From: Pandoraea oxalativorans
Lineage (GTDB): Bacteria; Pseudomonadota; Gammaproteobacteria; Burkholderiales; Burkholderiaceae
Direction: 5' to 3'
Length of the DNA stretch: 64,000 nucleotides
NCBI RefSeq assembly: GCF_000972785.3
Contig: NZ_CP011253.3
Location: 124,001 to 188,000, forward strand
Under the pieces are notes generated by a model, which ran no database searches, was not told where the DNA came from, and was given only the letters and a program-made list of their open reading frames with translations. Within the stretch, counting starts at the first letter, position 1; each line of letters begins with the position of its first letter. A program made the position numbers and the translations under genes. Shown piece by piece: positions 55,727 through 63,443 of this stretch.

Positions 55727-58117
55727 ATGGCATATATAGTTCAGTCGACGCCGGACGTACACGTTTCGGTCGCAACGCCAGCGTCGGATCAGGTCGACAT
55801 TTCGCAAAACGAATTCGACACTTGTATCGAGAACGACGATCGCCTCTTCCAGGCGAGCAACGATAGCGACGACGTGCCTGCCACGCGGCTGCACCGCGAT
55901 GCCGGGACACCGCCGTTATCGCGCGCCGACACTCGCGTGGCGATCTCTGCGCTCTGGAGCGTCTATCAGAATTGCCGCACCACGCTGGGTCTGCCCGACA
56001 AGGGGCGCGGCCACGACAGGCTCAAGGGACAGGTGCGGGACTTCTTGCGCGGATCGTCGGGCGCGCAGATGTCGGCGCAGGAAATGCAGACGTGCTCCGA
56101 ACTCTTTCGGTCGATGCAAAGCGCCCTGGAGCGCCACATCAACAAGAAGACCTGGGGGCAGAAGCTTGTTCCCGCAGCGTTGCGCGCCAGCCGTTCCCTG
56201 AAATGGCATTTCGAAGTCAGCGTCCATGAGTGCGTCAAACGGCGTTTGGATGACGGGCTGAAAGAACGGCTGGGTACGATGAAGCCGGGCGCGTCGCAGT
56301 CTTTCCGGATGCGCGGTGGCGTCGGTGCCAACGTGGTGCCCGGCGTGGGCGCAGGCATCACGTACGCAAGCGATTCGACCTTGTCCGTCACGCCTACAGA
56401 GTGGGTGGTCGATTCACGCACGGACAGGGTCACGCTCTCGGCCGACGCCGACGTACTGTCGTTTGTCGAAGCGGAGCTGGGACTGTCGGTCGCGGCGTCG
56501 CGCTCGGAAATTTACGGATCGCTGGTCGACTACGTCACAAACGCGAGCCACAAATTCACGACGTGGATCAAGCACAGCCCAATCGCGCTGATCGCCAAGA
56601 TTCGTGACCTGTTTACGATCTCTTCGTCCTACGAGCACGACCGCGCACGCGCGGATTTCAGTAGCGATTGTCTGGAAGACGATCTGATCGCCCTGTGCGG
56701 CAAAAGCCTCGACATTGCGCGGTACGGTCTCACCACGCAGCCCGTCGAGCGTCAGGATACGTACATGGGCGAGGTGCACGCCGGTGTGTCTGCCAACATC
56801 GGTGTCTCGGCGAATCTCTCGGTGGCCGGTCGGAAGTTCGTGACGATCAAGCAGGCACGCCAGGACATCCTCTCGCTGGCCGACTCGAAGCCGGAGGTAG
56901 CGCGCCGCCTGTTGTCCGGATCGCCCCTTGTTTGCACGCCAGAGAAGTTGCTGGAGGTGATGAGAGGACACCTGAAACAGTCCAGCCGCGAGATCACGTC
57001 GGAGCTCATGACGGGGCGGCAAGGGCGCGGCATCGAGGACATGAAGGCACGCGCGCAATATCTGCTCGAACAGTTCGCGTTACTCAAACTCAGCGGCGAA
57101 CTGGATCCCGAGGTCGAAGCTATCTTTATGGAGCTGTTCAAGGAGCGCGAGCGCATCTTGCGTCCTCACTCGCTGGCCGTCTACGAACTGAGCAGTCGTC
57201 AAAGCAAGTGGCAAGCCGAGCTGAATGCGGGCGTCGGGCTGGGCACGCTACTGCCGGACGGCGTTCATGGAAACGTCACGTACGAGAAAGTGACGGAGGA
57301 CGAAGACCCCTATTACTGCGGCAGCTTTCTCATGATCGATCTCGCTGGTACTGTCGACGTCGCTAATTCCGTTGCGCAGGCGCTCGACGCGGTAGGCGTA
57401 CGCGCGGGCAGCGTATGGGGCGTGGGCGAAATCCGCAACGCATTGAGCAACGTGGGCATCGATGCGGACGCGGGCGTGACGACGACGATGCGTTTCAAGC
57501 TCAAGGAAGACGGCGTCGCGCTGATGTATTCCATTCGCGGCGTCAGATCGACGTGTGGCGCAGGCGGGAAGACACCGACACCGGTGTCCGTGACGGCGGG
57601 CGTGTCGTGGGCCGACCACTCGGCGGACGTGCTGACCATCGGCAGCCATTGTCTCGACATGCTTGCGCCGATGATGCGTCAGCGTCTGACGAATGCGTCG
57701 GATGGCGGCGGCGCGTGGTGGCAGGACTTCTCGACGCGTCACAAGGACGAGCTAGACGAGATGTATTTCCAGATGGCGACGCCCGTGCGGGGAACGACGT
57801 TAGAAGCCGATCTTCAGCGCATCGTGCAGGAGGTGCCCGCCACACAACACTTGCTGGACGCACTGCGCGAGGCCGCCGCAGATCTCGCGCAGGCGCCGAC
57901 CCCGAACCACCGGGAAAAAACGAATGCCGCGATGGCCGCGTTCATGCTCGCTTACGTGGAAGGCGGCTACGGCCAGAATGTATCGCGCAAGTGGCACCTT
58001 TCGGTGGACGGCAAGCGGTTGCCGGACCTCGAAGGCGAGGCCAACAGGGCTATGAGCGGCAATCGTGGCACTGGAAGCAATGGCAGCAATAGCGGCACTT
58101 CGGTGCTCGCTGCGTAG
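55727..58117 (+). CDS. Large candidate effector with repeated Gly/Ala-rich beta segments
   Basis: I do not recognise this 796-residue protein. ATG 55727 follows a gagaggggg site. The N-terminus is Asp/Ser/Thr-rich without a signal peptide, as in T3SS substrates. A helical region (about 50-170) is followed by five similar strand-like segments: RGGVGANVVPGVGAGITY (196-213), VHAGVSANIGVSANLSV (351-367), LNAGVGLGTLLPDGVHGNVTY (499-519), DADAGVTTTMRFKL (580-593) and VSVTAGVSWADHS (620-632), with helices between. The C-terminus is a Gly/Ser/Asn-rich tail. Two chaperone-like genes precede it, so it is probably their exported client. A beta-rich pore or scaffold is one guess; I have no family match. 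Confidence 0.7.
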   Translation: MAYIVQSTPDVHVSVATPASDQVDISQNEFDTCIENDDRLFQASNDSDDVPATRLHRDAGTPPLSRADTRVAISALWSVYQNCRTTLGLPDKGRGHDRLKGQVRDFLRGSSGAQMSAQEMQTCSELFRSMQSALERHINKKTWGQKLVPAALRASRSLKWHFEVSVHECVKRRLDDGLKERLGTMKPGASQSFRMRGGVGANVVPGVGAGITYASDSTLSVTPTEWVVDSRTDRVTLSADADVLSFVEAELGLSVAASRSEIYGSLVDYVTNASHKFTTWIKHSPIALIAKIRDLFTISSSYEHDRARADFSSDCLEDDLIALCGKSLDIARYGLTTQPVERQDTYMGEVHAGVSANIGVSANLSVAGRKFVTIKQARQDILSLADSKPEVARRLLSGSPLVCTPEKLLEVMRGHLKQSSREITSELMTGRQGRGIEDMKARAQYLLEQFALLKLSGELDPEVEAIFMELFKERERILRPHSLAVYELSSRQSKWQAELNAGVGLGTLLPDGVHGNVTYEKVTEDEDPYYCGSFLMIDLAGTVDVANSVAQALDAVGVRAGSVWGVGEIRNALSNVGIDADAGVTTTMRFKLKEDGVALMYSIRGVRSTCGAGGKTPTPVSVTAGVSWADHSADVLTIGSHCLDMLAPMMRQRLTNASDGGGAWWQDFSTRHKDELDEMYFQMATPVRGTTLEADLQRIVQEVPATQHLLDALREAAADLAQAPTPNHREKTNAAMAAFMLAYVEGGYGQNVSRKWHLSVDGKRLPDLEGEANRAMSGNRGTGSNGSNSGTSVLAA

Positions 58118-58147
58118 AAGCGATAGGTGAAGCGAGCCAGGAAGGAG

Positions 58148-58181
58148 GCTACAGGGCGTGGCTCGCGTCACGCCCTGTAGC
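58148..58181. terminator. Long hairpin between convergent effector genes
   Basis: A perfect 13-bp inverted repeat (58148-58160 with 58169-58181) with an 8-base loop lies between the + strand effector stop (58117) and the - strand effector stop (58199). No T run is present, but position and strength suggest a shared terminator or RNA-end protector. Confidence 0.6.
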
Positions 58182-58198
58182 GACGTCAACGGTTCGTG

Positions 58199-58843
58199 TT
58201 ATGCGCCACTACAGGCCCCGGGGGCCGGTGGTTTGGGCGGTACCAGATTGGGGGGGGGAACGCCGATGGACGGCTGTGCTGGCAGTCGTTGCGAAAGCGA
58301 CGATGCCGTCGCTGCGTCGTGCGTGTTGCGTCCCACGGAACCCATGGCAAGCGTATCCGCGTTCGTCACAGCGGGGTGTTTCAGTGCATTCCGCGCGCGA
58401 AACGCAGCAAGTTTGGTTTGTGCGTCATTGATCAGGCGGTCATCGTTCGCCGGGCCTTCGACCTTGAAGGGGTGAATGGGAAGTGACGAATTCGGTGTTC
58501 TCTGCGTAGATCCACCAACACCGCTTCGAACGGAAAGACGCCCGACAGACTGCACCGCCCGGCTGTTCAGGACCCTGAGCAGCCGGGACGCTTTCACGCC
58601 CGAGAAGACAGCGCGTATCTGCGCGGCGAACCGAGTCCATGCCGACGGCATGCGTTTGGGTGAGATCTCCCGATTCAGAATGAAATTGCACGCCCGCACG
58701 CTTTGCTGCGGATGAAGGTGATAGTCGAACCCGCCGTATTGAACGACAACGCCGCACTTGTTTATGCCGATCTTCGTATCCGATGGCATGGAGCTTAGTT
58801 GCACGCGTAAATCGTCGGTGTCTCTCGACAGTAGAACGGGCAT
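58199..58843 (-). CDS. Candidate effector with YopH-N-like module and proline-rich tail
   Basis: The 214-residue protein has an aggag site 6 bases before its ATG. Residues about 20-60 (TKIGINKCGVVVQYGGFDYHLHPQQSVRACNFIL) share the pattern IGI-N-x-x-G-hydrophobic-G-x5-LH-x-QQ-x-x-RA with two proteins encoded at 61,809 and 62,703. The middle is basic, and the end is proline-rich (VPPPNLVPPKPPAPG, about 195-209). No signal peptide is visible. It is the last gene of the - strand effector run, after the CesT-type chaperone (gap 24 bases). The function is unknown; secretion is inferred. Confidence 0.68.
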   Translation of the reverse strand: MPVLLSRDTDDLRVQLSSMPSDTKIGINKCGVVVQYGGFDYHLHPQQSVRACNFILNREISPKRMPSAWTRFAAQIRAVFSGVKASRLLRVLNSRAVQSVGRLSVRSGVGGSTQRTPNSSLPIHPFKVEGPANDDRLINDAQTKLAAFRARNALKHPAVTNADTLAMGSVGRNTHDAATASSLSQRLPAQPSIGVPPPNLVPPKPPAPGACSGA

Positions 58844-58867
58844 GATTAGCTCCTGTGAATGATGGGG

Positions 58868-59251
58868 TCAGTGGGCCGCAGGCAGCGCTTGGGCGACATC
58901 CAGCAGTTCGCCGAATGCGTCGGCCAGCGTGGCACGGTCCTGCCCGTCGAGCGGCATCTTCATCCAGCAATTGAGCGTGCCGTTGTCATTGAGCGAAAAC
59001 ACCGGCTGGCGGAAGTCCGCGCGCAGATGATTGGCCTGCAGGGCGGCTGCCAGGGCGTCGGTCGTCGGCGTTTCGTTGATTTCGGCAAGCATGAACCAGG
59101 ACACCTGATCGATTGCGCCGAAGTGCAGCGACATGCGGTCTTCGACATCGAGACTCACGACTTCCTGATCGGGGGCCGGTTCGAAGGCGAAAAAGCCGAT
59201 GTGTTGCAGCAACTCACCGACAACGTTGTGAAAGGAATGCAGGTCTTGCAT
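58868..59251 (-). CDS. CesT-family T3SS effector chaperone
   Basis: The 127-residue acidic protein has the CesT/SycH layout: N-terminal helix (LHSFHNVVGELLQHIGFFAFEP), three strands (VVSLDVEDRMSLHFGAIDQVSWFMLAEIN), a helix (TTDALAAALQAN), two strands (QPVFSLNDNGTLNCWMKMPL) and a C-terminal helix (RATLADAFGELLDVAQAL). Such dimers bind the N-terminal part of one or more effectors. ATG 59251 follows aaggacgg; the frame is open to 59320. It overlaps the end of the upstream phosphatase-like gene by 38 bases, so that protein is a likely client, as in the sicP-sptP pair. Confidence 0.85.
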   Translation of the reverse strand: MQDLHSFHNVVGELLQHIGFFAFEPAPDQEVVSLDVEDRMSLHFGAIDQVSWFMLAEINETPTTDALAAALQANHLRADFRQPVFSLNDNGTLNCWMKMPLDGQDRATLADAFGELLDVAQALPAAH

Positions 59252-60161
59252 CGGGGACCGTCCTTGAGAGAGGGGATGAAAGGGAATCGCTGTCGGGCGC
59301 TGGGTTGGCGTCGCCGACATCGCTGGGATCGGGTGCCGACGTGTCGTGTGCAGGTCTCGTCGTGCCGCGCCGATGGCGAGTACGCGCGAGGCGGGTCAGC
59401 TCCTGATGCTGGCGGAACGTCGGATCGAACTTCGTCGACCCGATGCGGATGTCGCGCAACACGGTGTCCAGCGTGGGATTGCCCGGGTCCAGCAGCACGC
59501 TCGCGGCGAGCCACATGCCCAGACGCGCCGTGCGGTGCGTCGATTGCACGATGGGCAGATTTGTCGGCGCGATACGCGTCTGCGTCCGATAAAAATCCTG
59601 ACGTCGCAAGTGTTGTGCGGGTGTCGTCGCTTTGAGCCGTTCGGCGGCCTGATACAGATGGGACAGGGCTTCGGCGCGAACGATGGCGTCGCCGTCGTCG
59701 CTCCACGCCTGCAGCGCGGGAAACGTGACAACGTCGCACCCGTGCGTGATAGAGACGACGCACGTGCGCAAATGTGTGCCCCGCTGCCCGCAGTCGCTTT
59801 GCGTCAACAGATAACTGCTGTAGCCGATGTCGCCGAAACGACGGCTCGTTGGCGCGAGCAGTGGATAGGCGGCGTTGCGGGCGAGCAGTTCGTCGTCTGA
59901 GGCGAGCGTGATCAGCAGGGCGGGCGGCGCGGTCAACCAGCGCCGCAGATAGCGCTCGATGTCGGGCGCATGAGGCGGCTCGCGACGTACGGCCAGCGCG
60001 CGCTTTGCGTGTGTAAGCATCTGCGAATCGCGGGGCGATTTCTCGGCCGTCGGCTGGCGCGTGAGCGTTAGCGCCTGCGTCGGCGGCACGGGAACCGAAC
60101 GCCGGGATGCCACGGTCGCGCTGCTTCCGGGGGAGGGGGGCACGGGGGCCTGGGGCGACAT
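59214..60161 (-). CDS. Tyrosine-phosphatase-like effector with Cys-to-Ser active site
   Basis: The 315-residue protein has an aggag site before its ATG and a Pro/Ser-rich N-terminus. Residues about 55-260 follow the YopH/SptP phosphatase fold: ERYLRRWLTAPPALLITLASDDE (about 69-91; compare the LAEN..LAVLASSSE stretch of YopH), RRFGDIGYSSYLL, FPALQAWSDDGDA (WPD-loop position, W153-S-D155), then LPIVQSTHRTARLG, where HC-x5-R is replaced by Q206-S207-x5-R213, and LDTVLRDIRIGS..QHQELTRLA. The catalytic Cys is Ser, so it should bind but not hydrolyse phosphotyrosine. The phosphotyrosine-recognition loop is not evident. Its 3' end overlaps the chaperone gene. Confidence 0.72.
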   Translation of the reverse strand: MSPQAPVPPSPGSSATVASRRSVPVPPTQALTLTRQPTAEKSPRDSQMLTHAKRALAVRREPPHAPDIERYLRRWLTAPPALLITLASDDELLARNAAYPLLAPTSRRFGDIGYSSYLLTQSDCGQRGTHLRTCVVSITHGCDVVTFPALQAWSDDGDAIVRAEALSHLYQAAERLKATTPAQHLRRQDFYRTQTRIAPTNLPIVQSTHRTARLGMWLAASVLLDPGNPTLDTVLRDIRIGSTKFDPTFRQHQELTRLARTRHRRGTTRPAHDTSAPDPSDVGDANPAPDSDSLSSPLSRTVPDARPAFLSQRCR

Positions 60162-60309
60162 GGCGGGTCTCCTGTTGCGATCGCGTCGCGTGAAGGGGGC
60201 AGGAAGGAACGGCGCTTCGTACCGTTCATCAGGGGTTGCGAAGGCGTTGCGCGATTTGACGACGCCGACGTAGCGGATCGATGGATCGACGAATCAACGA
60301 ATCGACAAT

Positions 60310-61608
60310 TCAGCGATGTTTGAGCAACGGTCTTCGGAGGTCATCGGCAAATGCGCCGACGACGTCGAGCTGATGGTCGGTGCCGATCAGGTGTGGGGAC
60401 GTCGTGAGCCGGATGTCGGTGACGATTTCCTCCACGCTGAGAGGCTCGTGAACGTCGCGCGGCATGGCGAGCGCCGCAACCAGACCCCCGGCGATGCCCT
60501 CGGGCTCGTCGAAAACGATCACGGGGTATCCGGTGGGGATGCTGCCCGTGGACGTGCCGCTCGTGTCGTCCGGCGGCGACGCATGTCGCATGGCGTTTTC
60601 GACGAACTGCAACGTTTGCGTCACGTACAGCCGGTCGGACGACACATCCGTTGCATGTCGGTAGGGCGCGTGAAGTACCGAGAACGTGACCTCGCTCGCG
60701 CTGGTGCGAAGCGTCGTGGCGTACACGCTGAAGTCGGTGACGAAGGTCGCGGCCGTGCTGGTGGTGATGTGGCGTCGGCTCACGCGAATGGCGCCCTCGT
60801 GACGCTCGGCCCCGTGCGGCTCGCACTGCGGGGTGACGTGTACGACGACCGACGGACGCAGCTTCATTAGCAGCCACAAGAAGGCTTCGAGCGCACCCGG
60901 CTGCGGCGTCTGGCAGACGACCGCTAGGGGCTGATGATTCACGCGAATGACATTGGCCGGCAGCAACGCACCGTCGAAACTCCTCAACGCCGTGTGACGC
61001 GCAACCCAAAGCGTGCGGTGGTGACGGGTCGACACCTCGCGGTGATAGTGATCGCGATAGGACGCGTTACTCTGCGTGACGAGCTTGTAGTGGCCCACGA
61101 CATGCTGGGCCGATCCCATGCGGTGTTTGAGCTCGGACAGCGCGTCCTGCGGACGGTCGTTCCCGAGCAGATCGACGGCACAGGTATCCGGATTGCCGCG
61201 CCAGTCGAGCTGCCGTTTGATGCCTTGCAGCAGACGGGTCCTCACGGCGGCTGTGGCGTTGCGCAGGAGCCAGACGATGACGAACGGCTGATCGAGTCGC
61301 ATGGCGCGCACGCCGGGACGCACGGTGTCCGGCCCGCCGGTGCGTGCGACCGATGACGCATGCGTGCGCCACTGGGCGCACGCCTCGGCATCGGCCAGCG
61401 CGGCAAGCGCCATGTCGCGCGCGCGACGCCACAGATGCGGATGTCGGTAAGCGCTCCATCCCACGAGCAGAACCAGATGACCGTCGCGATTCACACCGAC
61501 GGTCGTACGGGCAGGATCGACAGCGTTTCGACAGATCAGACGATGAAGCTGCTCGGCTTCGTCACTGGTCATGGTGGCGGCGTTGATCTGGGTATGGATC
61601 GATGCCAT
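60310..61608 (-). CDS. YopH-like pseudophosphatase effector
   Basis: From ATG 61608 (gggagg site 11 bases before) the product has 432 residues; the frame opens at 61692. The N-terminal 75 residues (INAATMTSDEAEQLHRLICRN, then TTVGVNRDGHLVLLVG and LWRRARDMALAAL) line up with the YopH N-terminal domain, which binds chaperone and phosphotyrosine. The C-terminal half follows the YopH phosphatase: LPANVIRVNHQPLAVVC and ALEAFLWLLMKLRPSVVVHVTPQCE, then YPVIVFDEPEGIAGGLVAALAM, and an ending LSVEEIVTDIR..QLDVV..RPLL. The P-loop Cys and Arg are Phe366 and Ile372 and the WPD loop reads YRH, so it should be inactive. Confidence 0.78.
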   Translation of the reverse strand: MASIHTQINAATMTSDEAEQLHRLICRNAVDPARTTVGVNRDGHLVLLVGWSAYRHPHLWRRARDMALAALADAEACAQWRTHASSVARTGGPDTVRPGVRAMRLDQPFVIVWLLRNATAAVRTRLLQGIKRQLDWRGNPDTCAVDLLGNDRPQDALSELKHRMGSAQHVVGHYKLVTQSNASYRDHYHREVSTRHHRTLWVARHTALRSFDGALLPANVIRVNHQPLAVVCQTPQPGALEAFLWLLMKLRPSVVVHVTPQCEPHGAERHEGAIRVSRRHITTSTAATFVTDFSVYATTLRTSASEVTFSVLHAPYRHATDVSSDRLYVTQTLQFVENAMRHASPPDDTSGTSTGSIPTGYPVIVFDEPEGIAGGLVAALAMPRDVHEPLSVEEIVTDIRLTTSPHLIGTDHQLDVVGAFADDLRRPLLKHR

Positions 61609-61695
61609 GCGTTGAAATGCCTCCCGATTCCAGAGCGTTCGAAAGACAATGGTCGTGCCCGCAGCGCTAAGCCGCTTGCAGGTTTGGCTCATCGT

Positions 61696-61731
61696 ATACG
61701 CCGCATACGCCGCATATGCCGTATACGCCGG
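61696..61731. repeat. Tandem 9-bp repeat, four copies
   Basis: Four units of atacgccgc (the last two with changes) run from 61696 to 61731, just upstream of the YopH-like gene and in its possible 5' frame. Copy-number change could affect its leader. Confidence 0.8.
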
Positions 61732-61808
61732 GGTATGGCGGCTGAGGGCGGGGTCGGCAACGGCGTGTGCATCGAGAGGCTCGGGCGCGTGCGGAGGGGC
61801 CGCGAAGA

Positions 61809-62675
61809 CTACGAACCGCTGTTCACGAGCATCGTTCGGATCAATGCATCCTTGGCTACGCCTGCCTGATGCAACGCGTCGAGGAAGGCCGGGGAGGTGT
61901 CGATGCTGCGGGCGCTTGTTGGCGCGTTGTCGGACGCCGCTTGCGGTGGCGTGCCGGGCAAGAACTCGAACGAGTGCGACGACGCCGTCGACGGTGAGGG
62001 GCTGGACGGCAGCGGATGATGCATAAAGGGCGAGTCGATCTTGCGCGGTGGCCGCGTCGGTGCGTTCACGGGCACAGTAGGGCGAGGCTTCGGAACGGGG
62101 ATGCGGTTGAGCGTCGCTTCCGTTGGCTGCTCAGGTTCGGCCCGATGCTCCGTGGCCGCCGGGATCGCGTCGCCGTTATCCGCAGTCGATGCCAACCCTT
62201 TCAATTCCTGCAACGCCATCGGCGGCTGCGTTGTGATCCGCACGTTCGCCTGCGAGTGCGGCGAACGGGGACCGCCTCTCGACAGGATTTTGCCGGGCAT
62301 GCCTGCGAGTAAAGATTCGAAGCGGACGGTCTTCTCGGACGCGCCGACGATCTTTCGCAGCGCATTGGCCAGGTTCATCCGCCTGATCAGCGTATCGGTA
62401 GACTGCGTGCCCAGTCGGAGGTCTTTGAACCTGAGCGCAGCCCGCAACGACGTGCTTGTGTGCGTCGACAAGTCGTTCGCCTTGATGAGCTTCTCCGCCC
62501 GGTAACATTGCTGGAGGTGCAGCAGGAATGCCTTGCCCTTGAAGACAACGAGCTGGCCTTTGTCGTTGATGCCGATGCGCCCATTCTCGATGGTCGCGCC
62601 GTTGCCCGGCTCCCCCAACCTGTCGAGCGTGGGGCGCGAATGGTGCGCGACCGATTGCAGCGAGATACTCGTCAT
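61809..62675 (-). CDS. Candidate effector with YopH-N-like module and SH3-ligand-like proline motifs
   Basis: The 288-residue protein starts TSISLQSVAHHSRPTLDRL, close to the start of its neighbour at 62,703 and reminiscent of YopH. Residues about 30-70 (NGRIGINDKGQLVVFKGKAF, HLQQCYRAEKLIKAND) form the shared module. The helical stretch to about 125 also matches the neighbour. The second half is disordered and proline-rich, with PVPKPR (193-198) and PTRPPR (206-211), which resemble PxxxPR ligands of CIN85/CD2AP-type SH3 domains. A C-terminal helix follows. No enzyme domain is visible; it may be an adaptor effector. A gaggaa site lies before the ATG. It lies 27 bases after the 62,703 gene. Confidence 0.7.
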   Translation of the reverse strand: MTSISLQSVAHHSRPTLDRLGEPGNGATIENGRIGINDKGQLVVFKGKAFLLHLQQCYRAEKLIKANDLSTHTSTSLRAALRFKDLRLGTQSTDTLIRRMNLANALRKIVGASEKTVRFESLLAGMPGKILSRGGPRSPHSQANVRITTQPPMALQELKGLASTADNGDAIPAATEHRAEPEQPTEATLNRIPVPKPRPTVPVNAPTRPPRKIDSPFMHHPLPSSPSPSTASSHSFEFLPGTPPQAASDNAPTSARSIDTSPAFLDALHQAGVAKDALIRTMLVNSGS

Positions 62676-62702
62676 AGCCTGATTTTTCCTCTCGATGGGG
62701 TT

Positions 62703-63443
62703 TTAGCCGGGGTAGCGCTGCATCGACTCGACCCGCGCTGGCGACATCGGGCGCTCGGCTTTCAGGTCGTTAGCGGTGTAGACGGGGGTCGGGTCGCCGT
62801 AGACCATCCGTGCACAACTGATGTTCCTTTGCAGCACCGACTGGCTGCACTTGGGCGGGATTGTTGGCTTTGCCTCGCATTCGGTCGGCGCCTCCGGGAG
62901 GGCGTCGCTCAGCGAACCGACCGCGACGGTGGGGGTGTCGTTGCCCGCAGATTCGCGGTACTTATCCCAGATCTTCATTGCCTCCGCCATGATGGTGAGA
63001 TAAAACTCGCCGTGCTTAGCCGGGCCAGTCCATGTCGCGGGCGCAATCGATGAAACCGATTCCGCACGTGTCGTCAGCAAGACCGGCATCGCAGCTTTGG
63101 CTCCGATATTGCGGTCCGTTTCATTCGACCGGTTCAGCCTGAAGATCAGTTCGCTCACCGGCCGTTTATCCAGTCGGACGCTGTTGAGCTTGAGCGAGGA
63201 CACCAGCGAAGCGACGGACGACTTTCTTTCGGCGATCAGTTCGTGCGCTTTCAGAAGCGCTTTGGCGCGGTGACATTGCCTGAGATGCAGGACAAACTCC
63301 ATGCCTTTGAAGACAGTGATCTGGCCGTCCTTGCGAATGCCGATTCGTCCTTTCGCAACCCCTTCGCTTGCCTGAGCGTTCAGCATGTCGAGTGTGGCGC
63401 GCGAATTTTGTGCAACGGTTTGTAGCGAGAGGTTCATGCTCAT
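62703..63443 (-). CDS. Candidate effector with YopH-N-like module, first gene of the run
   Basis: The 246-residue protein has a gaaggag site 9 bases before ATG 63443. It starts MSMNLSLQTVAQNSRATLDML and continues with the shared module (KGRIGIRKDGQITVFKGMEF, HLRQCHRAKALLKAHEL, about 31-69) and a helix (SSLKLNSVRLDKRPVSELIFRLNRSNE). It is a paralogue of the 61,809 product over about 110 residues; the C-terminal halves are unrelated. The second half includes GEFYLTIMAEAMKIWDKYRES and three further cysteines. The function is unknown. A 247-base AT-richer leader precedes it and probably holds the promoter of the six-gene run. Confidence 0.7.
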   Translation of the reverse strand: MSMNLSLQTVAQNSRATLDMLNAQASEGVAKGRIGIRKDGQITVFKGMEFVLHLRQCHRAKALLKAHELIAERKSSVASLVSSLKLNSVRLDKRPVSELIFRLNRSNETDRNIGAKAAMPVLLTTRAESVSSIAPATWTGPAKHGEFYLTIMAEAMKIWDKYRESAGNDTPTVAVGSLSDALPEAPTECEAKPTIPPKCSQSVLQRNISCARMVYGDPTPVYTANDLKAERPMSPARVESMQRYPG

